From NCBI GenBank assembly GCA_052034445.1, contig JBPOIN010000093.1, forward strand, positions 1-35,523: DNA of 35,523 nt, given 5' to 3'. Positions 1 to 8,945 of the stretch are shown one piece after another. The position numbers and the translations under genes are program-made. The stretch comes from Sterolibacterium sp052034445. GTDB taxonomy: Bacteria; Pseudomonadota; Gammaproteobacteria; Burkholderiales; Rhodocyclaceae. Each line of letters opens with the position of its first letter. The first letter of the stretch is position 1. The notes under the pieces are model-generated. The model was not told the DNA's origin. It saw nothing but the letters and a program-made list of their open reading frames with translations, and did no database searches.

Positions 1-66
1 GGCCAGTAGTTCCGAGAGCAGCTCGCGGATGCCCATTTCATCATCGACTACCAATATCTGCGCCAT
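1..66 (-). CDS. ntrX: NtrX-type response regulator, N-terminal fragment
   Basis: Only the first 22 codons are in the window; the gene continues beyond base 1. They begin MAQILVVDDE and continue with an MGIREL stretch, the first strand and acidic pocket (paired Asp) of a receiver domain. The start codon lies 3 bp after the stop of the sensor kinase gene ntrY, so the two form a co-transcribed two-component pair. By family knowledge NtrX is a sigma54-type activator linked to nitrogen, redox or envelope control. The fragment itself shows only a receiver domain, so the NtrX call rests on the NtrY neighbour. Confidence 0.8.
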   Translation of the reverse strand, partial: MAQILVVDDEMGIRELLSELLA

Positions 67-69
67 GGT

Positions 70-2244
70 TCAGTGTGCTCCTGCGGCTGCGACGGGCAGC
101 CGTATCAATATCTCTGCGCCGCATGGAGTGCGGTTGGCGATGCGGATCTCGCCCTGGTGTTCGTCCACGATCTTCTTGACGATCGCCAGCCCAAGGCCGG
201 TGCCCTTGGCCTTGGTGGTGACATACGGTTCGAAGGCGTGGGCGAGAATCTGGTCCGGGAAGCCGGGACCGTTGTCACTTACGGTGAGCACGATGCCGCG
301 TTTCTTGTCTGACAGATGTGTCGCGATGCGAACTTCGGGAGCGACGTCGGGTTGATCCTTGCAGGCTTCGCGCGCCGCTTCCTCGGCATTGGTCAGCAGG
401 TTGTGGATGACCTGGCGCAATTGCGAGGCATCGCCGGCGATGTTCGGCAGGCCCTCGGCGAGTTCGGCAATGACGCGCGCCTGCGAACTTTCGTAGAGAC
501 CGAGCACTTCGGCAATCAGCGCATTCAGATCAAGCGGTTGCAGGTTGGCCGGGGGCATGCGCGCGTAATCGCGGAAATCGTTGACCATGCTCTTCATGGC
601 CTCGACCTGATTCACGATGGTCTGGGTGGCGCGGTCGAGCATGTTGCGCGCATCGGGATCGAGCTTGTCGGCCAGCTTGTGCTGCAGGCGCTCGGCTGAT
701 AGCTGGATCGGCGTGAGCGGGTTCTTGATTTCGTGTGCCAGACGTCGCGCGACTTCGCCCCAGGCGGCCGAGCGCTGGGCGGCAATCAGGGCGGTGATGT
801 CGTCGAACACCACCACATAACCGCCGCCGCCGGCTTCGGGTAGCGTCGAGCCGCGCAGCAGCAGCACCTGTGCCCCGGCGCCATCACCATGGCGCTGGAT
901 TTCGACCTGGGTCTGCCACTCCTTGCCGCGCCCGGCATCTTCGGCGTGGGCGGCAAACCCGGTCAATACGGCCTCCTTGAATTCGCTATGGCCCTGCCAT
1001 TGCCCGAGCGGCAAGGCATCGACGGCCGCCAGCGGATCGTCGAGGATCGCGCAGGCGCCGCGATTGTTGGCGCGCAGCAGGAAATGCCGGTCGAAGGCCA
1101 GCACACCCGAGGACAGGTTGGCGAGCACGCTTTCGAGATACGCGCTGGTGGCCTCGACTTTGCCGCGATGGCGTTCGGTTTCCTGGCGCGCTTCGGCCAG
1201 CTGGTGCGTCATGCGGTTGAAGGATTGCGTGAGCACGCCGAGTTCGTCGTCGGACTCGATGGTTTCGCGCGGCGTGAAATCGCCGGCGGCCACGGCGCGC
1301 GTGCCTTCGGCGAGAATCAATAGCGGTGCGGCCAGGCGCTTGGCGAGGAAGATCGCCAGCACCACGGCGGCGAACAGGGCCAGCAGCAGCGTCAGGGTGA
1401 GGGCCAGCGTGTAGATGCTCTTGAGGCCCTGGCGACCGAGCGAGAGTTCCTGATATTCGCGGTAGGCGGTTTCGACGCTGGCGACGCTTTTGGTGATATT
1501 CGGCGCCACCGTGCGCGTGACCTGCAGGATGCGCGGTTCGAGGGTCAGCCCGCCACCCGCGATCGGCACCAGGGCGCGCAAGGTCAGTCCGCTCGTCACA
1601 TCACCTTCGAGTAGCGACAGGCCGCGAGTCTGGCGGGCCTGACGCAGTTGTGCGGTGCTTGGCATGTCAGGCAGCAGATTGTCGAGATCGGCCGTACTGC
1701 TGGCGATCACTTGGCCCGAGGGCGACAGCACGGTTGCCGTCTGCAATCCGGCCTGGTCGCGCAGGCGGTTCAGGCGCGTGACTCTGACGATGCTGTCGTC
1801 GCCAAGATCGAGGGCGATGCTGCGCGCCTGATGCGTGAGTTCGTCGAGCTGGGCGTCGAGCACGCTGCGGCCGAGGCTCATGCCGCCTTCGAGTGCGCTG
1901 TCGACGCGCACGTCGAACCAGGATTCGATGCTATTCACGGCGAACTGCAACGACACGCCATATACCAGCGCACCGGGCAGCACGGCCATCAGTGCGAGCA
2001 TCAGCAGCAGGCGCGACTTGAGACGCGCGCCGAACACGCCCTGCCGGTATTCGCGTAGCAGGCTGCGCAGCTGCACCACGACCAGGCCGAGCAGCGCCGC
2101 GACGACCGCGGCATTCAGGCCCAGCAGCAGCGGATAGTGGCGCGCAAACAGATCCGAATTGGCGCTCGCCGAGGCCAGCAGGAACAACAGCGTGACGCCG
2201 ATCAGGCTCACGAGCATCACGGCGATGAAGGCGTACTTTCTCAT
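70..2244 (-). CDS. ntrY: NtrY-type membrane sensor histidine kinase
   Basis: 724 residues. Two hydrophobic segments near residues 6-28 and 38-58, a third near 80-102 and a fourth near 278-302 flank a periplasmic sensor region. A HAMP domain (about 303-355, with DELGVLTQSFNRM) and a PAS-like region (about 370-480) follow. The HisKA box LAHEIKNPLTP has the phospho-acceptor His near residue 504. The HATPase has an N box NLLTNAEEA (about 616-624), a G1 box DNGPGFP and a G2 box GTGLGLAIVKKI. This is the NtrY architecture: four membrane helices, HAMP, PAS, kinase. It should phosphorylate the adjacent NtrX. The ATG overlaps the upstream DUF4390 stop in an ATGA tetranucleotide, which implies translational coupling. 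The signal sensed cannot be read from sequence. Confidence 0.93.
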   Translation of the reverse strand: MRKYAFIAVMLVSLIGVTLLFLLASASANSDLFARHYPLLLGLNAAVVAALLGLVVVQLRSLLREYRQGVFGARLKSRLLLMLALMAVLPGALVYGVSLQFAVNSIESWFDVRVDSALEGGMSLGRSVLDAQLDELTHQARSIALDLGDDSIVRVTRLNRLRDQAGLQTATVLSPSGQVIASSTADLDNLLPDMPSTAQLRQARQTRGLSLLEGDVTSGLTLRALVPIAGGGLTLEPRILQVTRTVAPNITKSVASVETAYREYQELSLGRQGLKSIYTLALTLTLLLALFAAVVLAIFLAKRLAAPLLILAEGTRAVAAGDFTPRETIESDDELGVLTQSFNRMTHQLAEARQETERHRGKVEATSAYLESVLANLSSGVLAFDRHFLLRANNRGACAILDDPLAAVDALPLGQWQGHSEFKEAVLTGFAAHAEDAGRGKEWQTQVEIQRHGDGAGAQVLLLRGSTLPEAGGGGYVVVFDDITALIAAQRSAAWGEVARRLAHEIKNPLTPIQLSAERLQHKLADKLDPDARNMLDRATQTIVNQVEAMKSMVNDFRDYARMPPANLQPLDLNALIAEVLGLYESSQARVIAELAEGLPNIAGDASQLRQVIHNLLTNAEEAAREACKDQPDVAPEVRIATHLSDKKRGIVLTVSDNGPGFPDQILAHAFEPYVTTKAKGTGLGLAIVKKIVDEHQGEIRIANRTPCGAEILIRLPVAAAGAH

Positions 2245-2894
2245 TTCGCTTCGCTCTCGGCGGCCGTCCCGGCAGGTGTGCTCGCTGCCCCCGCCGTGAA
2301 CGGCCAGCGCAGCACCCTGGCCTCGATGTTCCAGTCCTTGTTGCCGATTGCGTCGACCTGCAAGGGTTTGGGCAATTGCTGACGGTCGAGAGCCAGACGC
2401 AGCGCGGCCTGATAGGTTTCGCCATGCTTGAGCTCGCGTTTTTCGGCGACCGGCAGTGCGGCCGCGCGGCCCATCGCGCGCAGCGCTTCATTCAGGGTCG
2501 GGAAATTCTGGTGCAGCGCCGTGCCGGTTGTCAGGCGATATTGGCGTGTGAGCGGGATATAGGCCAGGCGGTAATTGACGCTGCGTCCGGCCATGTGCTC
2601 GCCGGGCCAGAACCAGCGATTGCGTGTGATTTCCAGCTCGAGCACGAAATACAGCGGCACGCCGCGCATCACGGTTTCTTCGAGACGGCTGCCCAGATCA
2701 ATGTGGATGTCGGCCGACAGCACATAGCTGTCCTCGGTGAGCGTCAGCCGCGCCGCGGTCGGTTCGATGCTGCCGGCCCAGACGGAGGCTGATGCACCAG
2801 CCAGCGCCAGGCTGCCTGCGACGAGCAGGAGCAGCAGGCAGCGGTGCAGGATCCTAACTGCGTTTCTGCAGGATGGCGTAGAAGAACCCGTCAT
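2241..2894 (-). CDS. DUF4390 family exported protein
   Basis: About 217 residues. The chosen ATG (2894) lies inside the 3' end of rsmB, giving a 41-bp overlap; no in-frame ATG, GTG or TTG lies between it and the hydrophobic segment. A signal-peptide-like stretch (RCLLLLLVAGSLALAG) is followed by a likely AxA-type cleavage site before GSIEPTAARL. The mature part has the beta-rich pattern of DUF4390: LSADIHIDL, VPLYFVLELEI, RNRWFWP, and a C-terminal WNIEARVLRWPF. These proteins are typically encoded between rsmB and ntrY in Betaproteobacteria and have no established function; periplasmic location is inferred. The stop overlaps the ntrY start (ATGA), so it is probably expressed with the kinase and could be an accessory of its sensing, which is inference. 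Confidence 0.8.
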   Translation of the reverse strand: MTGSSTPSCRNAVRILHRCLLLLLVAGSLALAGASASVWAGSIEPTAARLTLTEDSYVLSADIHIDLGSRLEETVMRGVPLYFVLELEITRNRWFWPGEHMAGRSVNYRLAYIPLTRQYRLTTGTALHQNFPTLNEALRAMGRAAALPVAEKRELKHGETYQAALRLALDRQQLPKPLQVDAIGNKDWNIEARVLRWPFTAGAASTPAGTAAESEAK

Positions 2895-4200
2895 GTTCGT
2901 TGGTCGGCGTGAGTTGCAGGGCGAGGCGGGTGGCGACTGGTGCGGTGAGCATCGGCAACTGCTCCGCGTCGGCATGCTGGCGCAGGAAGGCGTCGATCTG
3001 CTGCTGATTCTCTTCGGGAAATACTGAACAGGTGCAGTAGAGCATTTTGCCACCGGGCGCCAGTACGCGCCACAGCGCGGCAAGAATCTGGCGCTGGGTG
3101 CGCGCGAAACGGTAGATATCCTCGGGGCGGCGCAGCCATTTGCTGTCAGGATGGCGGCGCACCACGCCCGAGGCCGAGCAGGGCGCATCGACGAGGATAC
3201 GGTCGAATGGCCGGCCATCCCACCAGTCGTCGAGCGTGCGGCAATCCGCGGTTTTCAGCGTGGCCTGCAAGTCGAGGCGTTGCAGGTTGTCGCGAATGCG
3301 TTCGACGCGTTGTGCTTCGGCATCCAGCGCCAGCAATTCGACCTCCAGATTTTCGAGCAGATGCGCGGTCTTGCCGCCCGGGGCGGCGCAGGCATCGAGA
3401 ATGCGCATGCCGGCGTGGGCGTCGAGCAATCCGGCGGCGCGTTGGGCGCCCCAGTCCTGCACCGAGGCCAGGCCTGAAAAGAAGTCCGGCAGCTTGTCGA
3501 CGCCCTGCGGTTTGTCGAGCAGGATCGCACTGTCATCCAGCGCGCGGGCTGCGATGCCGGCGGCCGTCAGGCGCGCCAGATAGTCTTCCACCGTGCTGCG
3601 TCGGCGATTCACGCGCAAGGTCATGGGGGGATGGCTGTTGCCGGCAGCGAGGATTTCCTGCCATTGCTGCGGGTAGGCGGTGCGCAGTTTTTCGATCCAC
3701 CAGCCGGGATGTTGCCAGTGGGCAACCGGATCGGCATCGGCGGCCGTCAGCAATTCAGTGCTGCGGCGCAGGCGGTTGCGCAGCACGGCGTTGGTGAGGG
3801 CCTTGAATTGGCCGCGGCCGATGGCCGCCGCCGCATTCACGGCTTGATCGACCGTGGTGTGCGTATCGGCGGGGCGGGTTTCGAGCCGGTACAGCGTGGC
3901 CAGCAGCAGGCCGCGCAGCAACGGCTTGTCGCCCGTCTCGTCGAGCGGCTCGCGCAATAGCTGCGTCAGCAGGAAATCACCGCGCCCGTACTGACGCAGC
4001 GAGCCATAGGCCAGATCCTGGATTGCCCCGCGTTGTGCCGGCAGCGGAGCATGCGCTTGCCAGCAGGCAGCCAGCGCGACATCCAGATTGCGTCCGCCAA
4101 TGACCTTGGCGATCACCTCGGCCGTGCGCAGCAGCGCGAACGCCAGCGAGTCAGCGGGCAATTGCGGAATGGATTGGGAGGCGTGGGTTCTCGATTTCAT
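2854..4200 (-). CDS. rsmB: 16S rRNA (cytosine-967-C5)-methyltransferase
   Basis: About 448 residues from the ATG at 4200; a TTG six codons upstream (4218) is possible but less likely. The N-terminal third is a NusB-like RNA-binding domain (AFALLRTAEVIAKV, AIQDLAYGSLRQYGR, VDQAVNAA). The C-terminal part is a Rossmann methyltransferase with the SAM motif DACAAPGGKTAHLLE, the DAPCSASG motif (Cys near 341) and the TCS motif in YCTCSVFPEE (nucleophilic Cys near 391). Two active-site cysteines are the signature of RNA m5C methyltransferases of the RsmB/Sun family. It modifies C967 of 16S rRNA. A gap of about 165 bp separates it from fmt, and it overlaps the next gene by 41 bp. Confidence 0.95.
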   Translation of the reverse strand: MKSRTHASQSIPQLPADSLAFALLRTAEVIAKVIGGRNLDVALAACWQAHAPLPAQRGAIQDLAYGSLRQYGRGDFLLTQLLREPLDETGDKPLLRGLLLATLYRLETRPADTHTTVDQAVNAAAAIGRGQFKALTNAVLRNRLRRSTELLTAADADPVAHWQHPGWWIEKLRTAYPQQWQEILAAGNSHPPMTLRVNRRRSTVEDYLARLTAAGIAARALDDSAILLDKPQGVDKLPDFFSGLASVQDWGAQRAAGLLDAHAGMRILDACAAPGGKTAHLLENLEVELLALDAEAQRVERIRDNLQRLDLQATLKTADCRTLDDWWDGRPFDRILVDAPCSASGVVRRHPDSKWLRRPEDIYRFARTQRQILAALWRVLAPGGKMLYCTCSVFPEENQQQIDAFLRQHADAEQLPMLTAPVATRLALQLTPTNEHDGFFYAILQKRS

Positions 4201-4340
4201 CGGCGCGCATCGTAACAAATCCGCTGCATTGGCAGCCGATTATTTGCAGGTTGGCGCTCGATGACTGCGCGACAACACGATGTGCGCCGCGGTCGAGAGC
4301 GAATGACTATGCGTAAATAGCACTCAGACGGCGCCCGGCC

Positions 4341-4362
4341 CGCTTCGGCAGCAATCGAAGCG
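4341..4362 (-). terminator. Small hairpin just after the fmt stop
   Basis: A perfect 7-bp inverted repeat, CGCTTCG and CGAAGCG with an 8-base spacer, lies 3 bases beyond the fmt stop codon. No T-run follows on the minus strand, so it is not a classical intrinsic terminator. It may be a pause or processing hairpin between fmt and rsmB. Confidence 0.3.
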
Positions 4363-4365
4363 AAA

Positions 4366-5310
4366 TCAGGCGCTGCCGGTGCGGGTGTCGAAGTGCGTTC
4401 CCGCGGCGAGCGGGAAACCGCTCAGGAAGTCGCGCGCGGCAAGACGCTTGCCGCCGGGTTTCTGCAGCTCGGTGAGGCGCAGCGCGCCCGTACCGCAGGC
4501 CACCACGACCCCTGCGGCATCGGCGCGCAGGATGGCGCCTGGCTCACCGTGATCAGCGACCAGCTCGGCGCGCCAGAGCTTGAGCAGCGTGGCGTTCACG
4601 CTGGCGGCGGCGGCCGGGAACGGATTGAAGGCGCGGATCTGGCGTTCGAGTTCGGCGGCCGGGCGGCGCCAGTCGATGCCGGCTTCGCTCTTGGCGATTT
4701 TGGCGGCGTAGGTTACGCCATCGGCAGGTTGCGGCGTGGGGACTAACTCGGTAAAGCGCGCCAGCGCATCGACGACCAGCCGCGCGCCTTGCGCGGCCAG
4801 CTTGTCATGCAGCGTGGCTGCCGTGTCGTCGGCAGCGATCGGTAGCGCCTCCTTGAGCAGCATCGCGCCGGTGTCGAGGCCGGCATCCATCTGCATGATG
4901 GTGATGCCGGTTTCGCGATCGCCGGCTTCGATGGCGCGCTGGATCGGCGCCGCACCGCGCCAGCGCGGTAACAGCGAACCATGGATGTTGATGCAGCCGC
5001 GGGGCGGCAGGTCGAGCACGGCCTGCGGCAGGATCAGGCCGTAGGCGGCGACGATCATCATCTCGGCGCCGTCGGCGACGGCGGCGCGGATCGGTTCGTG
5101 CGTCGCCGGATCCTTCAGGCGTTCGGGCTGATACACGCGCAGATCGTGCTCCAGTGCGAGTCTCTTGACGGCGCTGGGCAGCAACTGCATGCCTCGTCCG
5201 GCGGGGCGATCGGGTTGAGTGAGTACTAACGGTACTTGATGGCCGGCAGCCAGCAAGGCGGCCAGTGCAGAGGCCGCGAACTCGGGCGTACCGGCGAAGA
5301 TCAGGCGCAT
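4366..5310 (-). CDS. fmt: Methionyl-tRNA formyltransferase
   Basis: 314 residues, the usual length. The N terminus MRLIFAGTPEFA and the folate-binding formyltransferase core are intact. The catalytic triad is visible as Asn108 and His110 in GCINIHGSLLPRWRGAAPIQ and Asp146 in MDAGLDTGAM. The C-terminal OB-like domain runs from about 205 (KIAKSEAGIDW, then AFNPFPAA). The enzyme formylates initiator Met-tRNA using 10-formyl-tetrahydrofolate. Its ATG overlaps the def stop by one base (TGATG), the classic def-fmt coupling: Def later removes the formyl group that Fmt adds. Confidence 0.97.
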   Translation of the reverse strand: MRLIFAGTPEFAASALAALLAAGHQVPLVLTQPDRPAGRGMQLLPSAVKRLALEHDLRVYQPERLKDPATHEPIRAAVADGAEMMIVAAYGLILPQAVLDLPPRGCINIHGSLLPRWRGAAPIQRAIEAGDRETGITIMQMDAGLDTGAMLLKEALPIAADDTAATLHDKLAAQGARLVVDALARFTELVPTPQPADGVTYAAKIAKSEAGIDWRRPAAELERQIRAFNPFPAAAASVNATLLKLWRAELVADHGEPGAILRADAAGVVVACGTGALRLTELQKPGGKRLAARDFLSGFPLAAGTHFDTRTGSA

Positions 5311-5822
5311 CAGGCCACCACCCGTGCGTGCTTGGTGTGCTTGATGAGTTTGTTCTTGATACGCGTCTGCTTGAGGCGCGACAGATATTCGACGAACACC
5401 TTGCCCTGCAGGTGATCCATTTCATGTTGGATGCAGACCGCCAGCAGGCCGTCGGCTTCGATTTCGAACGGCTTGCCGTCCAGCCCCAGCGCGCGCGCAC
5501 GCACCCAGGCGCTGCGCGTCACCAGCTCATACACGCCCGGCACCGACAGACAGCCTTCCTCGCCTTCGCATTCGTCGCGGCGTTCGAGGATTTCGGGGTT
5601 GATGAAGGTCAGCAGCTGCGATTTGTCTTCCGAGACATCAATGACGATGAGCTGGATATGCTGGTCGACCTGCGTCGCGGCCAGCCCGACGCCCGGTGCG
5701 GCGTACATGGTTTCGGCCATGTCGGCCGCCAGACGCCGCACCTTGGCATCGACTTCGAGGATCTTTTTTGCCTTGGTATGCAGGCGGGGATCGGGGTAAC
5801 GCAGGATCGGGAGCAGCGCCAT
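5310..5822 (-). CDS. def: Peptide deformylase
   Basis: 170 residues. All three deformylase motifs are present: GVGLAATQ (44-51), EGCLSVPG with metal-ligand Cys91, and QHEMDHLQG with ligands His133 and His137 and catalytic Glu134. The enzyme removes the N-formyl group from nascent proteins and is normally an iron enzyme. It is the first gene of the minus-strand block; a 108-bp AT-rich region separates it from the divergent LysM gene and should contain its promoter. Its stop is shared with the fmt start. Confidence 0.97.
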   Translation of the reverse strand: MALLPILRYPDPRLHTKAKKILEVDAKVRRLAADMAETMYAAPGVGLAATQVDQHIQLIVIDVSEDKSQLLTFINPEILERRDECEGEEGCLSVPGVYELVTRSAWVRARALGLDGKPFEIEADGLLAVCIQHEMDHLQGKVFVEYLSRLKQTRIKNKLIKHTKHARVVA

Positions 5823-5930
5823 AAATGGTCCGGGTCTAAACTGTTGCAGTGAAATTCTTGCTGTATTAAGCCATTACATGCAAAATCTTATGTAAATTCA
5901 TAATCGCATGCATGTTAGCCGAGGTGCCCA
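5823..5930. promoter_or_regulatory. Divergent promoter region between def and the LysM gene
   Basis: This 108-bp spacer between two divergent genes is clearly more AT-rich than its flanks, especially 5860-5905 (ATTAAGCCATTACATGC and TTATGTAAATTCATAATCG). CATAAT at about 5901-5906 could be a -10 box for the rightward gene, but no -35 box sits at good spacing. I could not fix either promoter precisely. Confidence 0.4.
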
Positions 5931-7040
5931 ATGTTTCGAATGGCAGACAATCACCGCATTATATCTGTGCTGTTTCTGACTTATTCAAGCGCGACGCTGG
6001 GTCTGTTGGGCACAGCGGCGGACGCGCAGGCCGCGCCCGCGTCCGTGCAGGCCGCGCCTGCCGAGAGCATCGAGCTGGCCGAGAACGCGCCGGACCGACA
6101 TGTCGTGGTTCCTGGCGATACGCTGTGGGGTATCGCGAGCCTGTTTCTTAAACAGCCCTATCGTTGGCCCGAAATCTGGCGTCTCAACCAGGAACAGATC
6201 CGCAATCCGCATCGCATCTATCCGGGGCAGATCGTGTACCTCGATCGCAGTGGCGCCCAGCCGCAGCTGCGCCTTGGCAGCCCCGTTGGCAATGTCGTGG
6301 TCAAGGCCGGCCCGCAGATCCACAGCCAGGCCAACCAGCGCGAAATCCCGAGCATTCCGCAGAGCGCCATCGAACCGTTCCTCTCCGAACCTTTGGTTGT
6401 CGACGAAGGTTCCCTGAGCAGCGCGGCGCGCATCATTGCCACGCAGGAAGATCGCGTGAATATCGGCGCCGGCAATCTGGCGTATGTGACGGGAATCGGC
6501 GCTGCGGCTGACAAGGTGCGCCAGTGGCAGATCTACCGGCCCGGCAAACCGCTGGTCGATCCGGCAAACAACGAAGTGCTTGGCTACGAGGCGTACTATC
6601 TGGGCAGTGCGCGCCTGGTGCGCGCGGGCGAGCCGGCGACGCTTGAAGTGACGGCGTCGCGCCAGGAAATCGGCCTCAATGATCGCTTGTTGCCGGCGCC
6701 GCAACCCGACATCGTCAACTATGTGCCGCATGCGCCGACGCAGGCCGTGAAAGGTAATGTCATGTCGGTATATGGCGGCGTGAATGAAGGGGGACGCCAT
6801 TCGATCGTCACCTTGTCGCGCGGCAAGAAGGATGGCCTCGAGATCGGCCATGTGCTGACGCTTGCCCGTGCGGGTGGTGAGGTGCGGAATGTCTTCGAGG
6901 GTAAGGTGGAACATCATCGGTTGCCCGCGGAGCGTTACGGCCAGCTGTTCGTGTTCCGCGTCTTCGAGCGTGTCTCCTACGCTCTGGTGATGAATGTCGG
7001 GCGTCCCGTGGTGGTCGGCGACAGCTTCACGACGCCCTGA
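5931..7040 (+). CDS. LysM-domain cell-envelope protein
   Basis: 369 residues; GAGG 8 bases upstream supports the ATG at 5931, although an ATG three codons later (MADNHR) is also possible. The N terminus looks like a signal peptide ending near GTAADAQA. One LysM domain lies at about residues 56-104 (HVVVPGDTLWGIA, then LNQEQIRNPHRIYPGQIVYL) and should bind peptidoglycan glycan. The rest (about 110-369) has no catalytic motif I recognise; it contains regular beta-type segments, for example GRHSIVTLSRGKKDGLEIGH. Proteins of this kind lie directly upstream of dprA in many Betaproteobacteria and are annotated only as LysM proteins. The gene is 30 bp from dprA and is probably co-transcribed with it. 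Confidence 0.88.
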   Translation: MFRMADNHRIISVLFLTYSSATLGLLGTAADAQAAPASVQAAPAESIELAENAPDRHVVVPGDTLWGIASLFLKQPYRWPEIWRLNQEQIRNPHRIYPGQIVYLDRSGAQPQLRLGSPVGNVVVKAGPQIHSQANQREIPSIPQSAIEPFLSEPLVVDEGSLSSAARIIATQEDRVNIGAGNLAYVTGIGAAADKVRQWQIYRPGKPLVDPANNEVLGYEAYYLGSARLVRAGEPATLEVTASRQEIGLNDRLLPAPQPDIVNYVPHAPTQAVKGNVMSVYGGVNEGGRHSIVTLSRGKKDGLEIGHVLTLARAGGEVRNVFEGKVEHHRLPAERYGQLFVFRVFERVSYALVMNVGRPVVVGDSFTTP

Positions 7041-7070
7041 TTTCCGGTCCGGTTTTAACGGAGTCCGTGG

Positions 7071-8192
7071 ATGCCGGTTGCCGACGGTCTTGCTGCCTGG
7101 TTGCGGCTTACGCTGATTCCCGGCATCGGCGCTGATACCCAGCGCAAGTTGCTGCAGGCCTTCGGTCTGCCCGAGGCGATCTTTGCCAGCGGCGTTTCGG
7201 CCTTGCGCAGCGTCGTCGATGCCGAGCGCGCCCAGCGCCTGCTGTACGCCGATGCCGCGCTCACGGCCGCCATCGACAAGGCGCTGGCCTGGGCCGCGGA
7301 ACCCGGCAATCACATTCTCACGCTGGCCGATAGCGAGTATCCGCAGGCCTTGCTGAATAGCGCCGATCCGCCGGTGTTGCTGTATCTCAAGGGGCGAATC
7401 GAACTGCTGAATCGCCCGGCGCTGGCCGTGGTCGGCAGCCGCAACGCCACGCCGCAGGGCGAGGCGAATGCTGAAGCCTTCTCGGCAGCTCTCGCGGCGG
7501 CCGGCCTGACCATCGTTAGCGGTCTGGCGTTGGGCATCGATGCCGCCGCCCATCGTGGCGCACTGAGTGCGGGTGAGGCAGGCGGCTCGACCATTGCCGT
7601 GATCGGCACGGGCGCCGACCGCATCTACCCGGCGAAGAATCGTGATCTGGCGCGCCGCATCGCCGAACAGGGCGCCATCGTCAGTGAATTCCCGCTTGAT
7701 ACGCCGGCGCTGGCGGCGAATTTTCCGCGCCGCAATCGCATCATCGCCGGCCTGGCGCAGGGGTGTCTGGTGGTCGAGGCCGCGGCGCGCAGCGGTTCGC
7801 AGATCACCGCGCGGCTGGCCGCCGAAGCCGGGCGCGAGGTGCTGGCGATTCCGGGTTCGATCCACTCGCCGCTCGCCAAGGGCTGTCATCAACTGATCAA
7901 GCAGGGCGCCAAGCTCGTCGAATCGGCGCAGGATGTACTGGAAGAGATCAACTGGCAGAACCGCCCGGCGGTGGTGTCTGCCGAGACGCGGGTTGCCGCT
8001 GATTCCGCCGCTACCCTCGGTAGCGCGGCCGTGTTGCAGGCGCTCGGTCATGATCCCTGCGCGCTCGACATACTGGCAGTCCGTAGCGGCCTGCCTGCTG
8101 GACAGCTGCTGACCGTGTTGCTGGAGCTGGAGCTGGCCGGCTTGGTTGCGAGCCTGCCCGACGGGCGCTATCAGCGTTTGCACAAATCCTGA
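7071..8192 (+). CDS. dprA: DNA-processing protein DprA
   Basis: 373 residues, with GGAG 7 bases before the ATG. An N-terminal helix-hairpin region (LTLIPGIGADTQRKLLQAFG) precedes the DprA Rossmann-like domain, which shows VVGSRNATPQGE, GLTIVSGLALGIDAAAHRGAL, IAVIGTGADRIYPAKN, FPRRNRIIAGL, EAAARSGSQITARLA and IPGSIHSPLAKG. The C-terminal winged-helix domain (about 315-373, ending LVASLPDGRYQRLH) is present. DprA loads RecA on incoming single-stranded DNA and protects it during natural transformation. Its presence indicates the machinery for DNA uptake or processing but does not prove competence. Confidence 0.96.
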   Translation: MPVADGLAAWLRLTLIPGIGADTQRKLLQAFGLPEAIFASGVSALRSVVDAERAQRLLYADAALTAAIDKALAWAAEPGNHILTLADSEYPQALLNSADPPVLLYLKGRIELLNRPALAVVGSRNATPQGEANAEAFSAALAAAGLTIVSGLALGIDAAAHRGALSAGEAGGSTIAVIGTGADRIYPAKNRDLARRIAEQGAIVSEFPLDTPALAANFPRRNRIIAGLAQGCLVVEAAARSGSQITARLAAEAGREVLAIPGSIHSPLAKGCHQLIKQGAKLVESAQDVLEEINWQNRPAVVSAETRVAADSAATLGSAAVLQALGHDPCALDILAVRSGLPAGQLLTVLLELELAGLVASLPDGRYQRLHKS

Positions 8193-8290
8193 GCCGGGTC
8201 GGGCGCGTTTTTTCTTGTTTATCAATGCGCCGTGGGTGCGGCGGTGGAGTCCGGTATGATTCTGCCTTTGCATCCAGAATCGCTGCTCCC

Positions 8291-8761
8291 ATGTTTGACA
8301 TCCTGATGTATCTGTTCGAAACCTATGCCCAGCCAGCGGCTTGCCCGGAGTCCGCAGTGCTGGCGCGCAAACTCTCGGCAGCGGGGTTCGAACAGGACGA
8401 CATTTCGGCTGCGCTCGAATGGTTGTCCGGTATCGAAAATTCTGCTGCGGATGTCGAATATTCCAACCCGTGCCGGCTGGCCGATCCCCAATCGCTGCGC
8501 CACTACTGCCGAGCCGAGCTTAACCGCTTGTCGACCGATTGCCGTGGCTTCCTGTATTTCCTCGAAAGCGCGGGCGCCATCGACAGCGTGCTGCGCGAGA
8601 TGATCATCGAGCGCGCCATGGCTTTGCGCGAGCGGACGATTTCGCTCGACAAGCTCAAGGTCATCGTCCTGATGGTGCTCTGGCGCCGTGACCAGACCCT
8701 CGATGTGCTGTTGCTGGAAGAGCTGTTGACGGCTGGCGACGAGCTGCGTCATCTGCACTGA
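8291..8761 (+). CDS. smg: Smg family protein (DUF494)
   Basis: 156 residues from the ATG at 8291. The open frame extends 22 codons further upstream, but MFDILMYLFE is the conserved family start and the upstream residues look non-coding. The family is recognised by FETYAQ, SAALEWLSGIE, CRGFLYFLESAGAID, REMIIERAMAL and a C-terminal VLMVLWRRDQTLDVLLLEELL. Smg is a small, mostly helical protein usually encoded next to dprA; its function is not established. A TATGAT hexamer at 8255-8260 could be a -10 element, but no good -35 box accompanies it, so read-through from dprA is just as likely. Confidence 0.9.
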   Translation: MFDILMYLFETYAQPAACPESAVLARKLSAAGFEQDDISAALEWLSGIENSAADVEYSNPCRLADPQSLRHYCRAELNRLSTDCRGFLYFLESAGAIDSVLREMIIERAMALRERTISLDKLKVIVLMVLWRRDQTLDVLLLEELLTAGDELRHLH

Positions 8762-8778
8762 TTGTTGGTTCACATCGC

Positions 8779-8801
8779 ATGCCGGGCATGAATGCCCGCA
8801 T
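8779..8801 (+). terminator. Bulged hairpin downstream of smg
   Basis: ATGC-C-GGGCAT, two loop bases (GA) and ATGCCC-GCAT form a 10-bp stem with one bulged C, 17 bases after the smg stop. There is no T-tract, so it is a weak or factor-assisted terminator candidate. The rest of the 184-bp smg-topB spacer holds no gene I can support. Confidence 0.35.
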
Positions 8802-8945
8802 CGCCTGAACAAGTCTGCGCACCCTCCGGAAATTCGACAGCGACCTGGACCTGGAAAAGGCGCCGGCTTGCCAGTTGCTGTTGAGCACGCTTATCATGCA
8901 GCGCCTTAGCTTCTTTCTCTCTCCGTCCATTGGCCATCAGAGTGC

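Noticed and set aside
8193..8225. GCGCG followed by six T after dprA as an intrinsic terminator
   Set aside because: The T-run is real, but I found no inverted repeat immediately before it that could form a stem.
5985..8273. A 762-codon minus-strand open frame across the LysM, dprA and smg region
   Set aside because: It is antisense to three clear genes with intact family motifs on the plus strand, and its translation is low-complexity Arg/Gln/His-rich. It is a GC-rich shadow frame.
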